Assembly: GCF_004217495.1 (NCBI RefSeq)
Contig: NZ_SHLC01000001.1
Coordinates: forward strand, 2,604,001 to 2,668,000
Source: Microterricola gilva
Lineage (GTDB): Bacteria > Actinomycetota > Actinomycetes > Actinomycetales > Microbacteriaceae
Reading direction: 5' to 3'
Length of the DNA stretch: 64,000 bases
Positions 8,603 through 16,317 of the stretch are shown piece by piece. Position 1 is the first letter of the stretch. Each line of letters begins with the position of its first letter. The notes under the pieces are model-generated. The model was not told the DNA's origin, ran no database searches, and worked only from the letters and a program-made list of their open reading frames with translations. The position numbers and the translations under genes were made by a program.

Positions 8603-9288
8603 GCCGCGACCCCGCGCTCGTCGGCCACGATCTCACCGTCGCGGATGCGCACGCGGCGCGGCATCCGCTCGGCCAGGGATTGGTCGTGGGTGATCACGAC
8701 GACGGTGGTGCCGGAGCGGTTGAGCTCGCCCAGGATCTCCATCACGCCCGCACCGGAGCGGGTGTCGAGGCTTCCGGTCGGCTCGTCGGCGAGGAGCAGC
8801 CGCGGTTCACCAACGACGGCGCGGGCGATCGCGACCCGCTGCCGCTCACCGCCGGAGAGCTGACGCGGGTCGTGCAGCAGACGGTCGCCGAGGCCGACGC
8901 GTTCCAGGGCGATGGCGGCCAGACGGCGGCGTTCCCTCGGCGGCGTTCCCGTGTACAGCAAGCCGGTCGCGACGTTATCGAGCGCGCTCACGCCGTCCGC
9001 GAGGTGGAACTGCTGGAAGACGAAGCCGATCGTGTGCGCACGGAGTGCGGACAGTGCCGCGTCGCTGAGCCCGGCGATGTCATGGCCGGCGATCGCCGCG
9101 GAACCGGAACTCGCGCGGTCGAGGGAGCCGATGATGTTGAGCATCGTGGACTTACCGGAGCCGCTCGGCCCCACGATCGCCACCATCTCTCCCTCATCAA
9201 TGCGCAGGTCGACTCCGTTCAGGGCCACGGTGGGCGGCGAGCCGTAGGAGCGGGTGACGCCGTTCAGCTCAACGATGGGGCGTGTCAT
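8599..9288 (-). CDS. MacB/LolD-type ABC transporter ATP-binding protein
   Basis: A 229-aa ATPase. Walker A is GPSGSGKST, the ABC signature is LSGGERQR, and Walker B is LLLADEPTGSLD, with the switch His in VVITHD. The VFQQFHL segment is the Q-loop. The closing FtsX/LolD features (DGVSALDNVATGLLY) are typical of the o228/MacB class that works with MacB-type permeases rather than with importers. It overlaps genes on both sides by 4 bp, so all four genes of the operon are tightly coupled. Confidence 0.97.
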   Translation of the reverse strand: MTRPIVELNGVTRSYGSPPTVALNGVDLRIDEGEMVAIVGPSGSGKSTMLNIIGSLDRASSGSAAIAGHDIAGLSDAALSALRAHTIGFVFQQFHLADGVSALDNVATGLLYTGTPPRERRRLAAIALERVGLGDRLLHDPRQLSGGERQRVAIARAVVGEPRLLLADEPTGSLDTRSGAGVMEILGELNRSGTTVVVITHDQSLAERMPRRVRIRDGEIVADERGVAA

Positions 9289-10379
9289 TTCGCCACCACC
9301 ACCGTGTCGCCTTCGGCCAGCTTTCCGCCCGTGACGGCGACGAAGCCGTCGGCGAAAGCGCCGAGCTCGACGGGGACGATGCTCGAGTGTGCACCCGTCT
9401 TCGCCGAATCGTCCGCCACGACCTCGACGGCGAACCCGCCACCGGGCCGGGCCAGCAACGCCACAACGGGAACGAGGAGCACGTCGCTTGCCTTGACCTG
9501 GGTGAGGAAGATCGTCACCGAGACGTTGTCAAGATTCGCGGTGGCCGCGGCGTCGTCGAGAGTGACGGTGACTGGCACCTTCATCGTCTTGCCGTTGCCG
9601 CCGTCACGCTCGACGGGGGCGCCGACGGAGACGACCGTTCCACCGGCCTGCACCCCGCCCGGGAGCGTGACCGTCAGCTTTGTGCCAACCGCCACGAGCC
9701 CCTGCTGCGCGGTGTCGACGAACGCCAGCACCTCCTTGTTCGCGCCGGTGACCGAGACGACCGCCGCGCTGCCGGCATCGCCGATCGCCGCCTTCGGCGC
9801 CTGGATGCGCACATCGCCCTGCGCGAACACGACGCGGCCGAGCTCGATCGCCCCGGTCTCCTCGAGACCCAGCGATTCCTGCCAGTTCTTCACTGCCCGC
9901 TCGGTGCTGCCCGCGAATTCCTCATCGGGTTCCCGATCGAAGAAGCCAAGCGCTGCGAGGTTGCGCTCCAGCTGCAGGACATCGGCGCCGTCCGTCATCC
10001 CCAGCGAGAACGCACGCCACGCGGGCAGATCGCCGTGCAGGAGCACGACGGGTTGGTCATCGATGCGAAACAGTTCCTGGCCGGCTCCGACGATGCTGCC
10101 GGATGCCGGGAATCCGGTGACGACGCCGGGCAGCGCCGTTCCGATCTCGCGCGGCGCCGCATAGGCCAGCGTGCCCTGGGCACGGAAGCCCTCCGTCAGG
10201 TCGCCGCGCGTGACCACGGCCGTCTCGACGTTCACGGCCTTCGGCCCGGCCACCGCCTCCCTCGGGGGCTGCAGCAGCACGACAACTGTCGCGACGACGG
10301 CGAGCACAGCCACGCCGGCGCCGACGATCAGCCATCCACGTCGGGCGCGGCGGGGCGCGGCGAGGCTCGGCGCGGTCAT
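9285..10379 (-). CDS. Periplasmic adaptor (HlyD-like) with peptidoglycan-binding domain
   Basis: A 364-aa membrane-fusion adaptor. A single N-terminal helix (about residues 16-36) anchors it. A barrel-sandwich region and a PG_binding_1-like segment (QLERNLAALGFF) follow, and the C-terminal half contains beta-barrel repeats. In Gram-positive bacteria such adaptors link a MacB permease and ATPase to the cell wall. The start at ATG 10379 is chosen because it overlaps the stop of the upstream lipoprotein gene as ATGA; the frame remains open further upstream to 10601, but that part overlaps the lipoprotein gene. Confidence 0.92.
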   Translation of the reverse strand: MTAPSLAAPRRARRGWLIVGAGVAVLAVVATVVVLLQPPREAVAGPKAVNVETAVVTRGDLTEGFRAQGTLAYAAPREIGTALPGVVTGFPASGSIVGAGQELFRIDDQPVVLLHGDLPAWRAFSLGMTDGADVLQLERNLAALGFFDREPDEEFAGSTERAVKNWQESLGLEETGAIELGRVVFAQGDVRIQAPKAAIGDAGSAAVVSVTGANKEVLAFVDTAQQGLVAVGTKLTVTLPGGVQAGGTVVSVGAPVERDGGNGKTMKVPVTVTLDDAAATANLDNVSVTIFLTQVKASDVLLVPVVALLARPGGGFAVEVVADDSAKTGAHSSIVPVELGAFADGFVAVTGGKLAEGDTVVVAK

Positions 10380-10903
10380 TCTGCGCCCGCCTGCTCGGCC
10401 TTCGCCGAGCAAGCGTCGATGTCGTCCGGGTTCACCTCTGGTCCGAGGGCCGGAGTCATGCCGCCGTTGCCCTTGACGGGGTCCGGGTAGTCGTAGCCGA
10501 ACTCGCGCATGCAGGTGGCGAAGGCCAGCTGGGAGTCGAAGAGCTCCTCCTCGGTGGGCAGGCTCTCGTCGACGGGGGGCTCGCCGACCTTCTCGGTGCA
10601 CGCGGCGTAGGCCTTGTCGAATTCGGCCATGTCGAACTGGGAGGTGTCAATCGTGTTTGTGGGGCTGCCGTCGGCGTTCTCCTGGTTCAGGTCGAAGCCG
10701 GCATCCAGCATGCAGTCATCGAACTTCTGCCGCCAATCGACGACCGACGTCTCATAGTCGTCTGTCTTCAGCTCGGCACCGCTGTCTGCAGCCGGCGCAC
10801 AGGCGGTCAGGCCGAGCAGGAGGACCGCGCCTGCGGCCGCGGCCAGGGTGGCCACCGCGGTGCGGCGACGGGGGCGGGCGGGAGAGGAGGTGGTCATGTT
10901 CAT
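10376..10903 (-). CDS. Lipoprotein of unknown function, first gene of export operon
   Basis: A 175-aa predicted lipoprotein. The N-terminus is basic (RPRRRTAVATL), followed by a hydrophobic core and the lipobox LTAC. The mature part is acidic and carries several Cys residues (in DDCMLDAG, AACTEK, ATCMREFGYDYPDP and DACSAK) that could form disulfides outside the membrane. The start is ATG 10903; ATG 10897 is equally possible. The family is not one I can name, but similar acidic Cys-containing lipoproteins often sit beside MacB operons and a two-component system, which suggests a substrate-binding or sensing role. Confidence 0.82.
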   Translation of the reverse strand: MNMTTSSPARPRRRTAVATLAAAAGAVLLLGLTACAPAADSGAELKTDDYETSVVDWRQKFDDCMLDAGFDLNQENADGSPTNTIDTSQFDMAEFDKAYAACTEKVGEPPVDESLPTEEELFDSQLAFATCMREFGYDYPDPVKGNGGMTPALGPEVNPDDIDACSAKAEQAGAE

Positions 10904-10986
10904 CGCTTTCGTCGGTACGACGCGGTCGTCCGACCGCGCCGAAGTCATTCCACCCGGCGTGCGGTTGCGAGGAGGTAAAGGCCCCG

Positions 10987-11003
10987 GCTTACCTTTTCGT
11001 TAG
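10987..11003 (-). promoter_or_regulatory. Direct-repeat motif upstream of response regulator
   Basis: Read towards the regulator gene the site is GCTTACCTTTTCGTTAG. It contains two T-T-A-rich half-sites about one helix turn apart, the layout bound by OmpR-type regulators. A nearly identical copy lies upstream of the NlpC/P60 gene at 43609-43625; 14 of 15 core bases match. It could be an autoregulatory site or an MtrA-like box. Confidence 0.4.
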
Positions 11004-11065
11004 CTCTCGTCTGCTTGACTTCAGGAGGAGCAGACCGCCAGGCGCGCTCGAGTAGGGAGATGACC

Positions 11066-11740
11066 GTGAGAGTGCTGATCGTAGAAGACGAGGAGTTCCT
11101 CGCCGATGCCATCCGCACCCGGTTGGCGATGGACGCGATCGCGGCCGATATCGTCGGTGACGGCGACGCGGCGCTCGAAGCAGCCGCGATCAACGACTAC
11201 GACGTCGTGCTGCTCGATCGCGACATTCCCGGCACCCACGGCGATGACGTCTGCCGCACGCTGGCGGCCGACCCCGAGAGCCCGGCCATCCTGATGCTGA
11301 CGGCCGCCGGCTCGCTCGACGACCGGGTGGGCGGCCTGGAGCTCGGTGCCGACGACTACCTGAGCAAGCCGTTCGAGTTTCCCGAGCTCATCGCCAGGCT
11401 GCGCGCGCTCAACCGGCGCAGCTTCACCTCGCTGCCGCCCGTGTTGGAGCGTCGCGGCGTCCGCCTCGACCCCTTCCGGCGCGAGGTCACGGTCGGCGGG
11501 CGCTTCGTCACGCTGGCCCGCAAGGAGTTCGCCGTGCTCGAGCTGCTGCTCCAGGCGCAGGGTGGCGTGGTCAGCGCCGAGACGATCCTGGAGAAGGCGT
11601 GGGACGAGAACGCCAACCCCTTCACCAACTCGGTGAAGGTCACGATCAGCAACCTCCGCCGCAAGCTCGGTGACCCCTCGATCATCAGCACCGTCGCGGG
11701 CGTCGGCTACGCCATCACCGAGGAGTCCGACAATGACTGA
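11066..11740 (+). CDS. OmpR-family response regulator
   Basis: A 224-aa two-component response regulator. The receiver domain has the acidic pocket (VEDEE), the phospho-acceptor D51 in VVLLDRDIPG, the conserved T in LTAAG, and K in LSKPFEF. The winged-helix output domain fills about residues 125-222 (KVTISNLRRKLGD, GVGYAI). The start is set at GTG 11066 because AGGGAG lies 6 nt upstream; ATG 11060 would leave almost no spacing. The gene is divergent from the lipoprotein/MacB operon, which is its probable target, and overlaps its kinase gene by 8 bp. Confidence 0.95.
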   Translation: MRVLIVEDEEFLADAIRTRLAMDAIAADIVGDGDAALEAAAINDYDVVLLDRDIPGTHGDDVCRTLAADPESPAILMLTAAGSLDDRVGGLELGADDYLSKPFEFPELIARLRALNRRSFTSLPPVLERRGVRLDPFRREVTVGGRFVTLARKEFAVLELLLQAQGGVVSAETILEKAWDENANPFTNSVKVTISNLRRKLGDPSIISTVAGVGYAITEESDND

Positions 11741-12941
11741 GCCCGTCGTTGGCGGCCACCGCTACCGGATGACGGTGCGGGCACGTCTGGCGCTCACCTA
11801 CTCCGCGCTGCTCACCGGCGCCGGCATTGTGCTGCTCAGCATCATCTACGCGTTCATGCGTTTCGTGCCGACGTACGACCTCGTGCCGGCCGCCTCGGTG
11901 CCGGCCGCCACGCTGGATCCCGTCGCGCCGTCTCCCCTGCCGAGTCCGAGCGAAGGCTCATCTCCCGCCGCCAGCACCGTTCCGGCCGAACTGCTCATCA
12001 ACTCGACCGATCAGATGCTCAACGTGCTGCTTGGCGTCTCGGTGATCGTGCTGCTCGTGCTGGCTGTCGCCGGCATCGCCGTCGGGTGGGCCGTGGCTGG
12101 GCGGATGCTCCGCCCCCTGCAGTACATCAACGGCGCGGCGCGCAAGGCGGCCAACGGCGACCTGCAGCAGCGGATCCACCTCACAGGGCCGCGCGATGAG
12201 ATCTCGGAGCTGGCGACGAACTTCGACGAGATGCTCGCCCAGCTCGAACGCTCCTTCGCGGCATCCAAACGCTTCGCGCTGAACGCATCGCACGAGCTGC
12301 GCACGCCGCTGGCCACGAGCCGGGCGATGCTGGATGTCGCGATCGCTCAGGATCACGACGAGGAGGCGCGCGCCGTCTTCGACCGGCTGCGCATCATGAA
12401 CGAGCGGAGCATCGAGACGGTCGAGGCACTGCTCGACCTGGCCAAGATCCAGTCGTCCACCGCGCGGCCGGAGCTGATCGATCTGGCCGCGGCGGCATCC
12501 GAGGTCGTCAGTGCCTGCCGTGCCGAGGCTGTGGCGCACGGTGTGCGTGTCGAGGCGCAGCTCGATGCGGCGACCGTCGAGGTCGAACCCGTGCTGTTGC
12601 GCCAGCTCCTGACGAATCTCGTGCAGAACGCCGTGCGTCACAATATCGACGACGGTGTCGTCACGGTGCGGACGGGCACCGACGCGGCCGGCGCGGCGGA
12701 GTTCGAGATCAGCAACAGCGGCGTCGTGCTCGACGAGGGCATGCTCGCCGGGCTGTCGGAGCCGTTCGCCAGGGCCGCTGGCCGCACGGCGGGATCATCG
12801 ACGCGCGGTCACGGCCTCGGGCTCTCGATCGTCTCCGCAATCGTCGACCGTTTCCGTGGCACGCTCGAGCTCGAGCCTCGCCCCGACGGCGGCTTGCGCG
12901 CCATCGTTCGGATCCCGGCGGCCGCGGCCACATCGTCCTAG
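11733..12941 (+). CDS. Sensor histidine kinase
   Basis: A 402-aa membrane kinase paired with the preceding response regulator. Two helices (about residues 14-36 and 94-118) flank a short Pro/Ala/Ser-rich extracytoplasmic loop of about 55 residues. A HAMP domain follows (RMLRPLQYINGAARKAANGD), then the H-box with phospho-acceptor H187 (NASHELRTPLA), the N-box (LTNLVQNAVRHN) and the G-box (GHGLGLSIV). The loop is too small for a folded sensor domain, a feature of kinases that sense membrane stress or an ABC partner. This fits detection of envelope-active peptides with the divergent MacB module. Confidence 0.95.
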   Translation: MTEPVVGGHRYRMTVRARLALTYSALLTGAGIVLLSIIYAFMRFVPTYDLVPAASVPAATLDPVAPSPLPSPSEGSSPAASTVPAELLINSTDQMLNVLLGVSVIVLLVLAVAGIAVGWAVAGRMLRPLQYINGAARKAANGDLQQRIHLTGPRDEISELATNFDEMLAQLERSFAASKRFALNASHELRTPLATSRAMLDVAIAQDHDEEARAVFDRLRIMNERSIETVEALLDLAKIQSSTARPELIDLAAAASEVVSACRAEAVAHGVRVEAQLDAATVEVEPVLLRQLLTNLVQNAVRHNIDDGVVTVRTGTDAAGAAEFEISNSGVVLDEGMLAGLSEPFARAAGRTAGSSTRGHGLGLSIVSAIVDRFRGTLELEPRPDGGLRAIVRIPAAAATSS

Positions 12942-13297
12942 GCGAACACCAGCCAACCGATACCGACCACGAGGGCGATGATACCCAGCACGATGCTCGG
13001 GGTCGCGGACTCCTTGCGGCGCACGTGCAGAGCAACTGCGACGACCATCATCACGAACAGGCCGAACGCGGCGATCGGCGTGAGCCATGGGGCGATCCCC
13101 GTCGCGGCGGGCAGCACCAGACCGAGCGCGCCGAGCACCTCGAGGATGCCGATCGTCTTCAGCTGCGGAGGGTTCACAGACTCCACCCACGCCATCTTCT
13201 CGCGCACGGTGCCATACGGGGTGACGGCCTTCATTGACCCGGCCATGACGAAGAGTGCAGCGAGAAGGGCGGTGACGATCCAGAGGGCGATGATCAT
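12938..13297 (-). CDS. DoxX-family membrane protein
   Basis: A 119-aa protein with four hydrophobic segments, of the DoxX/DoxD-like family (MIIALWIVTALLAALFVMAG, then LEVLGALGLVLP). Family members act in redox or sulfur-linked membrane processes, but this one has no firm function. ATG 13297 is chosen because GGAG lies just upstream; the frame continues to 13345 into the operator region. Its stop overlaps the stop of the convergent kinase gene (shared CTAG). It is divergent from an HxlR regulator, a frequent pairing that suggests it is the regulator's target. Confidence 0.9.
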   Translation of the reverse strand: MIIALWIVTALLAALFVMAGSMKAVTPYGTVREKMAWVESVNPPQLKTIGILEVLGALGLVLPAATGIAPWLTPIAAFGLFVMMVVAVALHVRRKESATPSIVLGIIALVVGIGWLVFA

Positions 13298-13332
13298 GAG
13301 TTCTCCAAAGAAATGGCTAATAGTTCCAGATA

Positions 13333-13345
13333 GTGCGTAACGCAC
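13333..13345. promoter_or_regulatory. Palindromic operator candidate between doxX-like and hxlR-like genes
   Basis: GTGCGT and ACGCAC flank a single central A, a perfect 13-bp dyad. It lies in the 129-bp divergent region, 36 bp from the DoxX start and 82 bp from the regulator start, and is a reasonable binding site for the HxlR-family protein. Confidence 0.5.
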
Positions 13346-13426
13346 GGTCTGTTAGCATATTCCCTGAGGCCACCCGCACTTCTCGGTTCGTCACGCACCT
13401 GGAGGTGCGCATTGGAAGGGGAAACC

Positions 13427-13858
13427 ATGAACAGCTCCGCCCAGGCACGCACGATCGACTCCGGGGCGATCCCCCATGGCGATACCGACGGGGCCGCGAC
13501 GTGCAGCACGGACAATCCAGCCAGTGCCGTGATCCGCGAGGTGCTCTCCCGCGTCGGCGACAAGTGGAGCCTCCTGGTCATCGGCGTGCTGCACGACGGG
13601 CCACGCCGCTTCACCGAGCTGCAGCGCGCCGTCGACGGCATCTCGCACCGCATGCTCACTCAGACGCTCCGCAGCCTGGAGCGCGACGGCTTGGTGTCAC
13701 GGCAGAGCTTTGCCGAGATCCCGCCTCGCGTCGAATACACCGCCACGCCGCTTGGCCGCTCACTCTCCGAGCCGGTGCTCAGCCTCGTCGGCTGGGCGGC
13801 CGACAACCACCGGGCGATCCTGGACGCTCGATCCGTCTTCGACGGGCCGGAGGGCTAG
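13427..13858 (+). CDS. HxlR-family transcriptional regulator
   Basis: A 143-aa winged-helix regulator of the HxlR type. The DNA-binding core is clear: VLSRVGDKWSLLVIGVLHDG, then RFTELQRAVDGISHRMLTQTL, and LERDGLVSRQSF. A Cys at about residue 25 lies at the spot where HxlR proteins often carry a redox- or aldehyde-sensing Cys. ATG 13427 has GGAAGGGG upstream. It probably controls the divergent DoxX-like gene and itself. Confidence 0.93.
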   Translation: MNSSAQARTIDSGAIPHGDTDGAATCSTDNPASAVIREVLSRVGDKWSLLVIGVLHDGPRRFTELQRAVDGISHRMLTQTLRSLERDGLVSRQSFAEIPPRVEYTATPLGRSLSEPVLSLVGWAADNHRAILDARSVFDGPEG

Positions 13859-13886
13859 ACGCGGCGAAGGCGTCTCAGGAAGCAGA

Positions 13887-13917
13887 AAAGCCCCGGTCGA
13901 TGACCGGGGCTTTCCTT
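13887..13917 (+). terminator. Rho-independent terminator after hxlR-like gene
   Basis: A 12-bp perfect stem, arms AAAGCCCCGGTC (13887-13898) and GACCGGGGCTTT (13902-13913), with a 3-nt loop, then CCTT. It follows the regulator stop by 28 bp, and its flanks would also work on the other strand for tRNA-Ala. Confidence 0.88.
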
Positions 13918-13922
13918 GTGCG

Positions 13923-13995
13923 TGGACCCTAGGAGATTCGAACTCCTGACCTCCTCGATGCGAACGAGGCGCGCTACCAACTGCGCCAAGGGCCC
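13923..13995 (-). tRNA. tRNA-Ala (anticodon CGC)
   Basis: A 73-nt tRNA reading leftward. Acceptor arms GGGCCCT and AGGGTCC pair with one wobble. The D-arm (GGCGCAGTTGGTAGCGC), anticodon stem (CCTCG/CGAGG) and T-arm (GTTCGAATC) are normal. The anticodon loop TTCGCAT gives CGC, which reads GCG. CCA is not encoded. No integrated element is seen beside it. Confidence 0.96.
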
Positions 13996-14004
13996 GTGCG
14001 GTTT

Positions 14005-14538
14005 CTACGATAGCACCGCTCTCGACCCTCGAAAGACACACGACACGCAACTCAATTCGTGATGTGCGCCTCCGCGCCTGCATCCTGTTCGCTGACGAAT
14101 CGATACGGCACCGGTTCCTCGGTCTCGTGCCCCAAACGCCACGTGCGGGTGATCGTGCCGCCCGGCTCGTCGTAGCTGATGACGATCTCCGGCTGGTAGG
14201 CGCCGTTGACGTATTCGAGCTGCATCTCGTCGCCGTGGCCGATCATGCCCGGCCCGAACAGCACGGCGGTGTATGTGGTCTTCTCGCTCATCGCTCACCT
14301 CGCAGTTGGGGTCCGGATGCCGCAGGCTGCCGCATCCGGCTGTGCTCTGACCATACGCCTGCACCCCGCGCTTGGCGAGGGCCATGCGAGCAGCGTTACC
14401 GTCCTCGGCCGGCGGCAGCTCGGCGCCGCATCGCGGACACAGCCGCGCACGGCGATCCTCCACGTAGCGCCCGCAGTCGGGGCAGACGGCGGCCAACCAG
14501 CATGCCGGGTCACCGCCCGCTTCGGGGGTGCCGCTCAT
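14005..14538 (-). CDS. Possible zinc-ribbon protein, reading frame overlaps the next gene
   Basis: An open frame of 177 codons starting 9 bp after the SepX-like gene stop. The first 50 residues look like a genuine short zinc ribbon (CPDCG and CPRCG, 16 residues apart) with coding-like third positions. Beyond about residue 70 the frame looks non-coding and overlaps the better supported 79-aa gene at 14052-14291 in another phase. Either the real protein is short and has lost its stop by a frameshift, or the frame is spurious. No ribosome-binding site is clear. Confidence 0.3.
   Translation of the reverse strand: MSGTPEAGGDPACWLAAVCPDCGRYVEDRRARLCPRCGAELPPAEDGNAARMALAKRGVQAYGQSTAGCGSLRHPDPNCEVSDEREDHIHRRAVRAGHDRPRRRDAARIRQRRLPAGDRHQLRRAGRHDHPHVAFGARDRGTGAVSIRQRTGCRRGGAHHELSCVSCVFRGSRAVLS
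14052..14291 (-). CDS. Small conserved hypothetical protein
   Basis: A 79-aa acidic protein (begins MSEKTTYTAVLFGPGMIGHG). Almost every codon ends in G or C, and GAGGTG stands 5 nt before ATG 14291, so it is very likely expressed. The pattern of alternating hydrophobic residues (TYTAVLFG, PEIVISYDEPGGTITRTWRLG) suggests a small beta-sheet protein. No signal, membrane helix or known motif is seen, and I do not recognise the family. It lies between tRNA-Ala and the SepX-like gene. Confidence 0.75.
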   Translation of the reverse strand: MSEKTTYTAVLFGPGMIGHGDEMQLEYVNGAYQPEIVISYDEPGGTITRTWRLGHETEEPVPYRFVSEQDAGAEAHITN

Positions 14539-14546
14539 GAGTGCCG

Positions 14547-15530
14547 TCAGCCCGCGGCGCGACGACGGCGCAGAACGGCGTCGAGGTCGCCCATTCCGGG
14601 CGCGGTGTCGGCCATGCCCGCATCGCTCAGCACGCCCATGCTGGCGAACTTGCTCGGCGCGGCAGGAGCGGCAGGGCGGGCGATCGGGGTCACTGTCGCG
14701 GCGGGCGAAACGGCCTCGCTGGCGGCATCGAGCGCTGCGGCACGCTCGAGGAGGGCGGCGCGGGCCGCGACGCGGCGCAGCTCGGCTGCCGCATCGACGG
14801 AGGCCCTGGCCGCCGCCGCGACGGAGCCGCGCTCGAGGTAGGCGGGCTTCGGCAGGGGCCGCGGTGTCCAGCCCTGCGGAGCGGTGGCGCGCGGCGCGAA
14901 CTCGACCGGCGTGAACCGCGCGGGGGCTGCCGGTGCGGCGGAGGCTGCGCGTGCGACCCTGGCCGCGTTGCGGCCGGCCTTGGCCAGGGAGCCGAGCGTC
15001 ACGAACGCGGCGACGCCGGTGACGGCACCGATCGCCAGCAACGCCAACGAGCCGGAGACGGCGGCCGTGATGCCGCCGGCGAGAATGGCGACAAGCGAAG
15101 CGAGCAGGACGAGCGCGGTGGCCGCGCGTGCGCGGCGGAGCGAACGGAGCTTCGCCCGGGCGATCAGTACGGGGTTCGCGGCGGCGCGGGCGGCGTCGGC
15201 TCGCAGCTTCTCGATGCGCAGCGCGTCCTCGGCGCGACGGGTCTGTGCTGCGGCCGCGGCCTCGGCCTTGACCAGCTCACGGGCGGCGTTCTCGCGCTCG
15301 CGCAGCACCTTGGACTGGGCCACGGCGTCGCGGGCGGTGGCCTCGACGACGATCTCGCGCGGAGCCTCGGCCGTTTCGGCGAGCACGCGGAGGGTCTGCT
15401 GCAGCCGCACCGCATTGCGTTCGCTGGTGACGTACTGTCGACGGTGCAGCCAGGTCGGGAGCAGGTACGCAAGCCAGAGCACGGCAGCCGCGGCCACCAG
15501 CACTCCACCACCCAGCGCGTCTGCACCCAT
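14547..15530 (-). CDS. SepX/GlpR-like membrane protein (divisome-associated family)
   Basis: A 327-aa protein. A first helix at residues 8-27 ends in LPTWLHRRQYVTSERNA, the junction typical of actinobacterial SepX/GlpR proteins, which support the FtsZ-ring. An Ala/Arg-rich coiled-coil stretch (about 60-130) is followed by two more hydrophobic segments (about 138-180), then a long Ala/Pro-rich tail. Gene order also supports the call: in actinobacteria this gene sits beside rimJ-like and galU genes, exactly as here. The family link is from motif and context rather than an alignment, so the role in division is inferred. Confidence 0.75.
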   Translation of the reverse strand: MGADALGGGVLVAAAAVLWLAYLLPTWLHRRQYVTSERNAVRLQQTLRVLAETAEAPREIVVEATARDAVAQSKVLRERENAARELVKAEAAAAAQTRRAEDALRIEKLRADAARAAANPVLIARAKLRSLRRARAATALVLLASLVAILAGGITAAVSGSLALLAIGAVTGVAAFVTLGSLAKAGRNAARVARAASAAPAAPARFTPVEFAPRATAPQGWTPRPLPKPAYLERGSVAAAARASVDAAAELRRVAARAALLERAAALDAASEAVSPAATVTPIARPAAPAAPSKFASMGVLSDAGMADTAPGMGDLDAVLRRRRAAG

Positions 15531-15636
15531 AGTCTCTAAGTTAGGGCGAACGCGGCAAGCGACGCGACTTCCTGTGGGCGTGTCCCCGATGATTTGTCGG
15601 CTTTATGCAGTTTGTGCCTCCGCTTTCGGCGATTCG

Positions 15637-15650
15637 CCCCGCAAGCGGGG
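15637..15650. terminator. Short GC hairpin downstream of the rimJ-like gene
   Basis: Arms CCCCGC and GCGGGG with a 2-nt AA loop, 12 bp beyond the acetyltransferase stop on the minus strand. There is no T-run. It lies in the 131-bp gap between the acetyltransferase and the SepX-like gene, where nothing else is visible. Confidence 0.3.
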
Positions 15651-15661
15651 GTCAGCAGAGC

Positions 15662-16312
15662 TCAGCGAGGTGTCGTCGGCAGCGGACGCGCGGCGAGCGC
15701 CGCATCGTGCGGCGGGATGGCCGCGGCATCCGCCGGAACCAGGCCGAGCCGCCAGCGGGCCAGAACACCCTGAGGCAGTTCCTCGCTCACGAGCGCGAAA
15801 CAGTAGTGGTCGCGCCAGTCGCCGTCGATGTGGATGTAGCGCCTGCGCAGCCCCTCGTAGCGGAAGCCGAGCTTCTGCACGACCCGGAGGCTCGGCGCGT
15901 TCTCCGGCCGGATGCAGATCTCCATGCGGTGGACACCGAGCTGGGCGAAGCAGTAGTCGGTCGCCAGCGCCACCGCCGTCGGTGTGATGCCGAGTCCGGC
16001 GAAGCGTTCTGCAACCCAGTAGCCGAGGGTGGCCGAGGCGAGCGAGCCGTAGCTGATCGACGAGACGTTGAGCTGGCCGGCCACCTCCCCGTCGTGCTCG
16101 AGCACGAACGGCAGGCCGTGCCCGCCACGCGCATTGGCGAGCAGGCTGCGGATGCCGGAGCGCATGTCGAAGGAGCCGATGCCCTGCGGGCTCGTCGCCT
16201 CCCACTTGCTCAGCCAGCGCCGGTTCTCCAGCAGCAGCCGTTCCAACGCCCGCGCGTCGCGCACCCGGATCGGGCGCAACGTGACCGCGCCGTCGCGCAG
16301 CGTGGGCAGCAC
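15662..16312 (-). CDS. GNAT-family N-acetyltransferase (RimJ/RimL type)
   Basis: A 216-aa acetyl-CoA-dependent N-acetyltransferase. The fold markers are in order: LRPIRVRDARALERLL at the N-terminus, GYWVAERFAGLGITPTAVAL (acetyl-CoA loop, a variant of the usual R/Q-x-x-G-x-G/A), and the C-terminal ENAPSLRVVQKLGFRYEG. These are typical of RimJ/RimL enzymes that acetylate protein N-termini. The start is set at GTG 16312, 6 bp after the galU stop; a longer start would run into galU. It is the middle gene of galU / acetyltransferase / SepX-like. Confidence 0.92.
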   Translation of the reverse strand: MLPTLRDGAVTLRPIRVRDARALERLLLENRRWLSKWEATSPQGIGSFDMRSGIRSLLANARGGHGLPFVLEHDGEVAGQLNVSSISYGSLASATLGYWVAERFAGLGITPTAVALATDYCFAQLGVHRMEICIRPENAPSLRVVQKLGFRYEGLRRRYIHIDGDWRDHYCFALVSEELPQGVLARWRLGLVPADAAAIPPHDAALAARPLPTTPR

Positions 16313-16317
16313 GATCG

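Noticed and set aside
11015..11065. A longer start (TTG 11015) for the response regulator.
   Set aside because: The added residues have no similarity to receiver domains; GTG 11066 has correctly spaced AGGGAG and gives the usual MRVLIVEDE start.
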